Of a stretch of 64,000 nt of DNA, positions 18,122 through 24,710 are shown in pieces. Within the stretch, counting starts at the first letter, position 1; every line of letters starts with the position of its first letter. The notes under the pieces were generated by a model, which searched no databases, had not been told where the DNA came from, and worked only from the letters and a program-made list of their open reading frames with translations. Source of the stretch: UBA5359 sp002410925 [NCBI: bacterium UBP13_UBA5359] (GTDB lineage: Bacteria; UBP13; UBA5359); assembly GCA_002410925.1 (NCBI GenBank), contig DHPR01000027.1, positions 1 to 64,000 on the forward strand, read 5' to 3'. Both the position numbers and the translations under genes were made by a program.

Positions 18122-18134
18122 CTCAAACCCTCAT

Positions 18135-18398
18135 CTAATCCTTATCGATGTTCAGCTCTGCCTCTACCTCTGCCAGGATATGATACTCCCCTCTTTTGAT
18201 TTCTGCCAATGCAGCATGAGCTTCGCGAAGGTCTATCTTATCTTCGAGTTTCTGCAGGGCTTCCAAATCCTCTAAAGGAACAAGCACCGCCATTGCTTTG
18301 CCTCTCTTACCGATAGTTATTCTCTCTTTACCATAAGCAACACGGTTCAGAAGGTCCCCAAGTTGATCTCTGGCTTCTATTGCATTTATAGCAGCCAT
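18135..18398 (-). CDS. Phd/YefM-type antitoxin
   Basis: An 87-residue protein with the Phd/YefM pattern: AINAIEARDQLGDLLNRVAYGKERITIGKRGKAMAVLVP, split into a DNA-binding N-terminal half and an acidic, helical C-terminal half that would wrap around the toxin. The order antitoxin then toxin, 13 bases apart, is the classical type II layout. The antitoxin is intact while its partner toxin is frameshifted, which is the usual route of decay because loss of the toxin is harmless. Confidence 0.85.
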   Translation of the reverse strand: MAAINAIEARDQLGDLLNRVAYGKERITIGKRGKAMAVLVPLEDLEALQKLEDKIDLREAHAALAEIKRGEYHILAEVEAELNIDKD

Positions 18399-18506
18399 TC
18401 TATACTACTCCCAAACCCATTATAAATTTATGTTTATAAAAGCACGAAACGTACTTTTATTACTTCTTACACTTTTTATACCCCTATATCCCAAAAAGTC
18501 AATACC

Positions 18507-18647
18507 TCATCTGTCTTTGCATATCTCCTTCAAATCTCCCTCCCATTCCACGACAGAGCCCTTCAGCTCTTTCAAAACCCTTGCCTGCCTGGCGAGCCTG
18601 ACCCGCTTGCGCAGAGACTCTATAACTATAGCCAAAGCAGTCTTCAT
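18507..18647 (-). CDS. Small basic protein of unknown function (46 residues)
   Basis: A 46-codon frame from ATG at 18647 to TGA at 18507, with GGAGGATAAAA directly upstream, a near-ideal ribosome binding site. The protein is rich in Arg, Lys and Glu and predicted to be mostly helical (MKTALAIVIESLRKRVRLAR at the N-terminus). It precedes the antitoxin gene by 108 bases on the same strand and could belong to the same locus, perhaps as a second antitoxin remnant. I do not recognise the family. Confidence 0.55.
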   Translation of the reverse strand: MKTALAIVIESLRKRVRLARQARVLKELKGSVVEWEGDLKEICKDR

Positions 18648-18716
18648 TTTTATCCTCCGTGTCAGCTATTGCTTGCTATAACCCTTTTGCACGTTTTTCA
18701 TAATGCATGTTTTGCA

Positions 18717-19529
18717 TTATCTATACATACCAAACCTCTTGCGATATTCCGAGGCCGGCATGCCCTCCGCCCGGCGAAAAACCCGCCGGAAATAGGCTTC
18801 ATCGCTGAAGCCCAGGTCTATGGCAATTTGCCTGATGCTCTTGCCGGTGGAGAGCAGCGCGTTCCTGGCGGTAGCCAGCTTCAGGGCGTTGAAATAAGCT
18901 ACCGGGGATTGCCCGGTATACGATTTGAAGAGACGCCTCAGATGCGTGACGGAGCAGCCGGACTGACGGGCAGATTGCTGAAAGTCAAAAAAGGGCCGCC
19001 CGACGGCCGCTCTCATCTCTTCCAGGACAGCGGCTACCGGACTGTCGCCGACAGCATCCGGAACGGGAGTCGTAAGCACAGTCGCAGTTGCCGAGATTAT
19101 GGCCAGTGCCGCCATCCGAACGGGCCTGGCGCTTGTGGAATAGCCCGCGGCGGATAAAGACAGCAGTTCCGAAAAAAGATTATCCATGCCGAAACGACGG
19201 ACATTGCGAGCCGGCAGATTCCATTCCCGGACCGTTCCCCCGGCATAGAGTTGATCCATAAGGCTACCTTCAAAGAGGAGCCATTTTTCCTTCCAGCAAT
19301 TATCTCCTTCCGAGCCGTAAGAGTGCCCCTGGCCCGGCAGCAGGAAGAAGGCGTCTCCCGGACGAACATCCCGCCTGCCGGCATCCTCAGTGCGGTAGAA
19401 ACCCTTGCCGTCCGCCAGGTATACCAGTCCCCAGCACTGCAGATCTCCATCCGCCCGATTGGCACACGTGTGCCCTTTTCCCTGCCCGCCGCAGGCTATT
19501 ACCCTGAACATTCCGGCATCGTCAAGCAT
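18717..19529 (-). CDS. AraC-family transcriptional regulator
   Basis: A 270-residue regulator with a cupin-type sensor (residues about 10-130, including RPGDAFFLLPGQGHSYG) and a C-terminal double helix-turn-helix (CSVTHLRRLFKSYTGQSPVAYFN and IRQIAIDLGFSDEAYFRRVFRRAEGMPASEYRKRF). The ATG at 19529 is preferred to one nine codons upstream because GTGAGGTG lies just before it. It is divergent from the UroD-like gene at 19754, and the spacer has repeated motifs, so it probably regulates that gene. Confidence 0.88.
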   Translation of the reverse strand: MLDDAGMFRVIACGGQGKGHTCANRADGDLQCWGLVYLADGKGFYRTEDAGRRDVRPGDAFFLLPGQGHSYGSEGDNCWKEKWLLFEGSLMDQLYAGGTVREWNLPARNVRRFGMDNLFSELLSLSAAGYSTSARPVRMAALAIISATATVLTTPVPDAVGDSPVAAVLEEMRAAVGRPFFDFQQSARQSGCSVTHLRRLFKSYTGQSPVAYFNALKLATARNALLSTGKSIRQIAIDLGFSDEAYFRRVFRRAEGMPASEYRKRFGMYR

Positions 19530-19548
19530 GGTGCACCTCACAACCATG

Positions 19549-19672
19549 GTGTTCAAAAAGTCCCGGTATAGCTAATAATTCCTTCTGTTATCCTCTTAAT
19601 AAGGCTGCTATAGTAAATATACAGTGTTCAAAAAGTTACTGTCAATATCCTTCAGGCTAATAGCTATAGTAA
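19549..19672. promoter_or_regulatory. Repeated motifs between divergent AraC and UroD-like genes
   Basis: GTGTTCAAAAAGT occurs at 19549-19561 and again at 19624-19636; GCTATAGTAA occurs at 19607-19616 and at 19663-19672. Two different direct repeats in one divergent spacer next to an AraC gene look like binding sites and duplicated promoter elements (TATAGT could serve as -10). The second copy of the first motif is also flanked by ACAGT and ACTGT. Confidence 0.45.
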
Positions 19673-19753
19673 GTCTGAAGACTGAAGGCTAAAGGTTGAA
19701 GTTTAAGCGAGTTATTCGGGTATGCTGTTAATTGCGGTGTCGGGAGGAGAACT

Positions 19754-20821
19754 ATGAACCAATTGGAATTATTTCGGGCTACCATGGAGCGCAGGCAGCA
19801 CGAGGGCTGGCTCTACTACCTGGGCTTTACGCCTGATCTGGGAAAGGCTTTTCTGGAGCATACCGGTTTTCAGGATATGGAGGCAATGCGCCGGCACTTC
19901 GGTCTGTGGCAGGAGCGACTTATCCAGCCTCAGCCGATCGGAGAGCCGGATAAGCCGGACTTCTCCCGTTATTACAGCGATATCTCCATACCCGACGGGG
20001 CCTACATCGACGGCCTGGGTGTTCTTCATCTTCCCGGCAGCATGCATCACTTCACACATTATGTCAGTCCGCTACGTCACGCTTCTTCCCTGAGTGAAAT
20101 AGAGGATTTTCCCTTCCCTTCACCGAGAGAGTATGCTGGCGAAGACGGTACCGCCGCTGTGGCACAGGCACATGCGGAAGGCTTTTCCACCGTCGGCTCA
20201 ATCGGCCATATGTATGAGGATGCCTGGCAAATCCGCGGTTACGAGGAGTTCCTGATGGATATGCTGGCCGCACCCGCCATCTGCGAATATATCCTGGACA
20301 GAATCTTTGAGCGCAATATGAAAAAGGCCGTCTGGGCCGCCCGAGTCGGCGTGGACCGTCTGCTGTGCGGCGATGATGTGGCCAGCCAGCAGGCCATGAT
20401 GTTCTCCGTGGATCGTTGGCGCTATTTCATGAAATCACGCTGGCAGAAGGTCTGGGAGGCAGCCAAGGCGATCAAGCCGGATATTGGCGTCTGGTATCAC
20501 AGCGACGGCAACATCATGGAGATCATCCCGGATCTGATCGAAGCCGGAGTGGATATTCTCAACCCGGTCCAGCCGGAGTGCCTGGACGTAGCCGAGGTAA
20601 AGCGTCGATTCGGCCATCGGCTGGTGCTGGACGGCACCATCGGCACCCAGAGTGTCATGCCTTTCGGCACGCCTGACGATGTCAGGCAGACGGTAAGAGA
20701 GATGAAGCGAACGGCCGGCTATGACGGCGCTCTGATCCTCTCCCCCACGCACGTCCTGGAACCGGAAGTGCCCATCGACAATATCCTGGCCTTTTTGGAG
20801 GAGTGTGCCCAACCCTACTAG
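19754..20821 (+). CDS. Uroporphyrinogen decarboxylase-family protein (methyltransferase-like)
   Basis: A 355-residue TIM-barrel protein of the UroD/MtaA superfamily. Visible blocks are FPSPREYAGEDG, GSIGHMYEDAWQIRGYEEFLMDML, VWYHSDGNIMEIIPDLIEAGVDILNPVQP and LDGTIGTQSVMPFGTPDDV, typical of the branch found in sugar-catabolic loci rather than of haem-pathway HemE. The start follows GGAGGAGAACT. The true reaction of this branch is unsettled; cobalamin-dependent methyl transfer is one proposal. It is divergent from an AraC regulator and is likely its target. Confidence 0.85.
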   Translation: MNQLELFRATMERRQHEGWLYYLGFTPDLGKAFLEHTGFQDMEAMRRHFGLWQERLIQPQPIGEPDKPDFSRYYSDISIPDGAYIDGLGVLHLPGSMHHFTHYVSPLRHASSLSEIEDFPFPSPREYAGEDGTAAVAQAHAEGFSTVGSIGHMYEDAWQIRGYEEFLMDMLAAPAICEYILDRIFERNMKKAVWAARVGVDRLLCGDDVASQQAMMFSVDRWRYFMKSRWQKVWEAAKAIKPDIGVWYHSDGNIMEIIPDLIEAGVDILNPVQPECLDVAEVKRRFGHRLVLDGTIGTQSVMPFGTPDDVRQTVREMKRTAGYDGALILSPTHVLEPEVPIDNILAFLEECAQPY

Positions 20822-20862
20822 TAGCTTGTGGCTTGCAGCTCGGCTATGCTGTAATTACGCTT

Positions 20863-21756
20863 TCAGCCGAGAGACGAATAACGAATGTCCAGTTGCGATC
20901 TGATCTCCTGTCCCGCCGGGGTGGCGGCCAAACCGCCGGCAGCGGTTTCTCGCAGGCTCTCCGGCATAGACCGGCCTATTTCCGCCATAGCGGCAAAGAC
21001 CTCGTCAACCGGCACAGCGCTGTTCATACCCGCCAGGGACATCTGGGCCGCCAGCCAGGCGTGTACGGCCAGAAAGCCGTTGCGTTTGACGCAGGGAATC
21101 TCCACCAGCCCGGCTACCGGATCGCATACCAGCCCCAACAGATTCTTCAGCGACAAAGCAGCGGCATGGCCGGATCGCTCCGGGCTGCCGCCATATATCT
21201 GCACCGCCGCAACTGCAGCCATAGCGGCTGCAGCGCCGCATTCCGCCTGGCACCCGCCGGAAGCCCCGGCTAACTCTATATGCCCGGATATCACTGCACC
21301 AATCAACCCGGCAGCAAAGAGAGCATCTACACAGCTATCCTCCCTGCAACCCGTATCCTCCTGGGCAGAAGCGATAACAGCAGGTAGAATACCGCACGCT
21401 CCGGCTGTTGGAGCAGCTACAATTCTGCCCATACAGGCATTGACACAGCTTACGGACATGGCCAGGGCTGCCAGTTTAAGCACGGGGGATCCGGCTTCAA
21501 GCGCTTCCTGCGCTCGTTGATGCATAAGGCTGCCTTCAAAGCCGACCAGTCCGCTTCGGGAAGCATGGGGCGCTTCCCGGCCGGTCTCCATCGCTTCCTG
21601 CATAACCCGCCATTGCCGACGCATCCGCTCCCTCAAGCAATCAGGATCGGTAAAGGTGAGCCGGGCTTCGCGCTCCAGCGCCAATCCTCCCAGGCTGATC
21701 CCCCTGCCGGTAGCCTCAGCTATCAGCTCGGACAGCTTCAAGCCATCTGTGTGCAA
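20863..21756 (-). CDS. sdaAA: L-serine dehydratase, alpha subunit
   Basis: A 297-residue catalytic subunit that converts L-serine to pyruvate and ammonia using a 4Fe-4S cluster. The sequence carries GRIVAAPTAGACGILPAVI, ASGGCQAECGAAAAMAA and LGLVCDPVAGLVEIPCVKRN, with the cluster Cys residues in these blocks. The start is TTG at 21756, with GGAGG six bases upstream, overlapping the beta-subunit gene by 19 bases. It converges on the UroD-like gene. Confidence 0.93.
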   Translation of the reverse strand: MHTDGLKLSELIAEATGRGISLGGLALEREARLTFTDPDCLRERMRRQWRVMQEAMETGREAPHASRSGLVGFEGSLMHQRAQEALEAGSPVLKLAALAMSVSCVNACMGRIVAAPTAGACGILPAVIASAQEDTGCREDSCVDALFAAGLIGAVISGHIELAGASGGCQAECGAAAAMAAVAAVQIYGGSPERSGHAAALSLKNLLGLVCDPVAGLVEIPCVKRNGFLAVHAWLAAQMSLAGMNSAVPVDEVFAAMAEIGRSMPESLRETAAGGLAATPAGQEIRSQLDIRYSSLG

Positions 21757-22430
21757 GATATCCCTCCTCCAACTACAGCCGGCAGCAACCTGATCTCATC
21801 CAGGCCATCTATTGCCTTAAGTTCCGTTACAATTTTTGACGAAAGCATCTGGTCTGTTTCGATAACGCCTACTGCCTGCTCACCACGCATCTTTCTGGAG
21901 ACTCGCATAGTGGCGATATTTATTTCATACCGGCCGAAAATGCCGGCCATCAAGGATATCATGCCCGGTTGATCGCGATAGATGGCTATCACGGTCGGTA
22001 GATTACCCCTGAGTTCCACCTCATAACCATCCAGTTCCACGATCAGAACGTTGCCGCCGCCGATAGAGGCGCCGGTAATCACGTGATTGCCGCCTTCCCT
22101 GGTCTGGGCCGTAATTCGTGCCGTATTGGGATGCGCCCCCGGTATGCAAACTGATTTAAACGTATAAGCAAGGCCGGCCTGTTTAGCCAGTTCACCAGCC
22201 AAATGCAGATCAGGGCTGTCAATATCCAACCCCAGTAAGCCGGCCAGTAAAGCGCAATCCGTGCCGTGCCCCAGGCCTGTACCGGCAAAGGAGCCGTGCA
22301 GCTCTATCAGAGCCTGTCCGGGGATACCGCTGCACAGGGCATGCGCCATCCGGCCTATCCTGACCGCGCCGGCGGTATGAGAACTGGAAGGCCCCGTCAT
22401 TACCGGCCCTATGATGTCGAAAATATTCAT
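21738..22430 (-). CDS. sdaAB: L-serine dehydratase, beta subunit
   Basis: A 230-residue partner of the alpha subunit. Residues 1-80 hold the SDH beta region (IGPVMTGPSSSHTAGAVRIGR, HGSFAGTGLGHGTD), and residues about 155-225 an ACT domain (IAIYRDQPGMISLMAGIFGRYEINIATM) that may bind serine or hold the dimer. It has no clear ribosome binding site; its ATG overlaps the TGA of a UroD-like remnant upstream (ATGA), so it was probably translated by coupling with that gene. Confidence 0.92.
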   Translation of the reverse strand: MNIFDIIGPVMTGPSSSHTAGAVRIGRMAHALCSGIPGQALIELHGSFAGTGLGHGTDCALLAGLLGLDIDSPDLHLAGELAKQAGLAYTFKSVCIPGAHPNTARITAQTREGGNHVITGASIGGGNVLIVELDGYEVELRGNLPTVIAIYRDQPGMISLMAGIFGRYEINIATMRVSRKMRGEQAVGVIETDQMLSSKIVTELKAIDGLDEIRLLPAVVGGGISCTQMA

Positions 22431-22720
22431 AGTAATAAGATACCATCTATCAGAGCTCTCGCCAAGTATAAAGAGCTTACGTTGTTAATACCGGCCGACC
22501 TACCCTCGTCCATCACAGGCAGATATCTCTCCATCAGCATATAATCGGCTACACCGTTGCCGCTTCCCAAAGCGTAACCGCCGCCAGGCATGCAGCTTTT
22601 CAGGCTCTCTCGGGTTCTGGCTCCGATCTCTTTCGGGGTACGGCGGCGGCAGGCTTCAGCAGCCTAGATTTCTTCAACAAGCTCTTTCGCCGCTGCTACG
22701 GGATAGACCCTTTTCAACGC
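22427..22720 (-). pseudogene. Remnant of a UroD-family gene (C-terminal end)
   Basis: The frame ending in TGA at 22427 reads TPKEIGARTRESLKSCMP followed by GGGYALGSGNGVADYMLME and RYLPVMDEGR, the typical C-terminal block of UroD/MtaA-family proteins. An in-frame TAG at 22664-22666 interrupts it and no start or upstream domain can be found. The remnant overlaps sdaAB by four bases. It suggests that a full UroD-like gene once headed the sda operon, perhaps a relative of the intact one at 19754. Confidence 0.7.
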
Positions 22721-22757
22721 AGGAAAGAAGGAAATTCTTAAAGTTTTACCTGTTTAT

Positions 22758-22780
22758 TAATTACTACAAGTGGGTAATTA
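22758..22780. repeat. Inverted repeat upstream of phosphoribosyltransferase fusion
   Basis: TAATTAC (22758-22764) and GTAATTA (22774-22780) form a perfect 7-bp inverted repeat with a nine-base spacer, about 90 bases before the fusion gene. It could be an operator; nothing else supports it. Confidence 0.3.
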
Positions 22781-22871
22781 CCAAAGCAAGTGCTGCGCAT
22801 CAGGAGAGCAAGCTCATACTGTAGCTGAGAGCGTTAGCAATGGTAATATTCAGCAACATGTGGAGAGAAAA

Positions 22872-24221
22872 ATGGAAGAGACCCCCCCTATATTCAAGGA
22901 CAGATATGATGCCGGCCGGCGCCTGGCTCAAAGACTTATTGCTTTTAAAGGCAGCAATACTCTGATACTGGCTTTGCCGCGAGGCGGCGTTCCTGTAGGC
23001 TACGAGATAGCGCACGCGCTGGAGGCACAACTCGATATTATTGTCGCCCGTAAATTGGGTGCTCCCGGTCAGCCGGAACTGGGCATAGGAGCCATTGCTC
23101 CCGGAATCAGGATCATCAACGAAGCCCTGGTCCGCCAATTGAGAATCGAACCGCAGGAGATAGACAGGATAGCCGGCCGCGAAACGGCGGAAATGCAGCG
23201 ACGGCTGCGGCTTTATCGCGGTAACCGTCCTGCCGCGGAGATAGTCGGCAAAACCGTCATTCTGGCAGATGACGGTCTGGCTACCGGAATAACTGCCCTG
23301 GCAGCCGCCAGAGCAGTGCGGGCTGAGAAGCCTGAGCGCCTGATCCTGGCAGTGCCGGTATGCTCCGAAGAGGCAGCAGCCAGGCTGGCCGGCGAGCTCG
23401 ATGAACTGGTCTGCCTCCTGCAACCTGAGGATTTCACAGCCGTGGGACAATGGTACCTCGATTTCACCCAGACATCCGACGAAGAGGTTATGAAGCTTCT
23501 GCAGGAAGAGAACAACAATGAAACAAAGAATCCTTTTTCCCCCGGCGTACAGAAAGAGCATACAGTGACCGTGCCATCGAGCTTGGTCGAACTGGAGGGA
23601 AACCTCGTTGTTCCTGATAATGCCCGTGGCGTAGTTCTCTTTGCTCATGGCAGCGGCAGCAGCCGCTTCAGCCCGCGTAATAGATTTGTGGCCAAGGCTC
23701 TTCAAGAGGCCGGAATAGCTACGCTGCTTATCGATCTTCTCACGACAGAGGAAGAGGCTGTGGATATCTATACCCTCGAATTACGCTTTGATATTGATCT
23801 CCTGGCGGAAAGGCTCGTCGACATTATAGATTGGCTGCGGCACAAAAAACCGGAATTAAAAATAGGGCTGTTCGGAGCCAGTACCGGAGGTGCGGCAGCA
23901 TTGGTAGCCGCATCTAAACGCCCGGAAAGCGTGGTCGCCATCGTTTCCAGAGGCGGACGTCCGGATATGGCAGGAAACCGGGTATTAAGCGAGGTCAGAA
24001 GCCCCACATTACTTATAGTTGGTGGTGATGATACGGAGGTTCTGAAGCTCAACAGACAAGCCTTACGACAAATGCATACCGTTAAGGAGCTAGCTGTCGT
24101 TTCCGGCGCTACTCATCTCTTTGAAGAACCGGGAGCATTGGAAGAGGTCTCTTGGCTGGCCACGCAATGGTTTCTCAGGTATTTAATACCTCCTGCCTCT
24201 CCAGGGGCTCTTCGTGAATAA
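22872..24221 (+). CDS. Phosphoribosyltransferase / dienelactone hydrolase-like fusion
   Basis: A 449-residue two-domain protein. Residues 1-210 are a type I phosphoribosyltransferase: RYDAGRRLAQRL, LPRGGVPVGYEIA and the PRPP loop VILADDGLATGITALAA. Residues about 235-440 are an alpha/beta hydrolase of the dienelactone-hydrolase type: VVLFAHGSGSSRFSPRN (oxyanion loop), nucleophile Ser in GLFGASTGGAA, Asp in VGGDDTEV and His in GATHLFEEPGAL. The ATG at 22872 is preferred to an upstream GTG because GGAGAG sits right before it. Such fusions exist in other bacteria, but the substrate is unknown. It is a lone plus-strand gene that ends in its own terminator. Confidence 0.87.
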   Translation: MEETPPIFKDRYDAGRRLAQRLIAFKGSNTLILALPRGGVPVGYEIAHALEAQLDIIVARKLGAPGQPELGIGAIAPGIRIINEALVRQLRIEPQEIDRIAGRETAEMQRRLRLYRGNRPAAEIVGKTVILADDGLATGITALAAARAVRAEKPERLILAVPVCSEEAAARLAGELDELVCLLQPEDFTAVGQWYLDFTQTSDEEVMKLLQEENNNETKNPFSPGVQKEHTVTVPSSLVELEGNLVVPDNARGVVLFAHGSGSSRFSPRNRFVAKALQEAGIATLLIDLLTTEEEAVDIYTLELRFDIDLLAERLVDIIDWLRHKKPELKIGLFGASTGGAAALVAASKRPESVVAIVSRGGRPDMAGNRVLSEVRSPTLLIVGGDDTEVLKLNRQALRQMHTVKELAVVSGATHLFEEPGALEEVSWLATQWFLRYLIPPASPGALRE

Positions 24222-24236
24222 CCCCTGGAGAGGCAG
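24193..24236 (+). terminator. Intrinsic terminator overlapping the fusion gene's end
   Basis: CTGCCTCTCCAGGGG (24193-24207) and its exact reverse complement (24222-24236) make a perfect 15-bp stem with a 14-base loop that contains the gene's TAA stop. TTTCTAT follows on the plus strand. The short T-run makes it a moderate terminator, between two convergent genes. Confidence 0.75.
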
Positions 24237-24239
24237 TTT

Positions 24240-24620
24240 CTATAGATCCGGCAAGGTGTTCTGCAGCTTTTCCAACTGAAAGTGGAAATCGATTATTTCG
24301 TCGCAGGTTATGGCCTCTGTGAGCTTAGGCATATTATTCTTCTCACCATGCGGTATCGGCATATCCACCACTAAATCATCATCGCTATTCTCCTGAAAAA
24401 GGCTTGGAAGATAACTATTCTCCAGTTGGCCAGCCTGCTGAAGTATCTCTTCAGCCACCAGATGATGTTCGCCTATCTGCCGGCAATTCTTACACTGAAA
24501 TTGAGCATTGACGAAGGTGGGTTCACCAGGCTTAAGATAGACTCTGATCTGCAAGAACTCTTTGGCGGTAATGGTGTGACCGCATTTACATCTGATGAAT
24601 ATCTCTATATTCAACACCAT
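24240..24620 (-). CDS. CpXC-like zinc-ribbon protein
   Basis: A 126-residue cytoplasmic protein. Residues 1-50 carry two metal-binding pairs, RCKCG (C11, C13) and QCKNC (C43, C46), in a beta-rich frame like that of CpXC-domain proteins. The C-terminal half is acidic and helical. GAGGAGG precedes the ATG by eight bases, supporting translation. The function is not known. It is convergent with the phosphoribosyltransferase fusion and downstream of nothing obvious. Confidence 0.7.
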   Translation of the reverse strand: MVLNIEIFIRCKCGHTITAKEFLQIRVYLKPGEPTFVNAQFQCKNCRQIGEHHLVAEEILQQAGQLENSYLPSLFQENSDDDLVVDMPIPHGEKNNMPKLTEAITCDEIIDFHFQLEKLQNTLPDL

Positions 24621-24710
24621 CGGCCATACCTCCTCGACGCCCCTTTTTCCCCGGACGGCAATGACCGGAGCACACTTTATTTACCCACCTCCTGTTGTTA
24701 AGAAACCTGC

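Noticed and set aside
20822-20880. CTCGGCT/AGCCGAG repeat between convergent UroD-like and sdaAA genes as a bidirectional terminator
   Set aside because: Seven-base stem with a 19-base loop and no T-run on either side.
22800-23705. 301-codon minus-strand open frame
   Set aside because: Antisense to the phosphoribosyltransferase-hydrolase fusion, whose motifs are clear; no ribosome binding site or homology.
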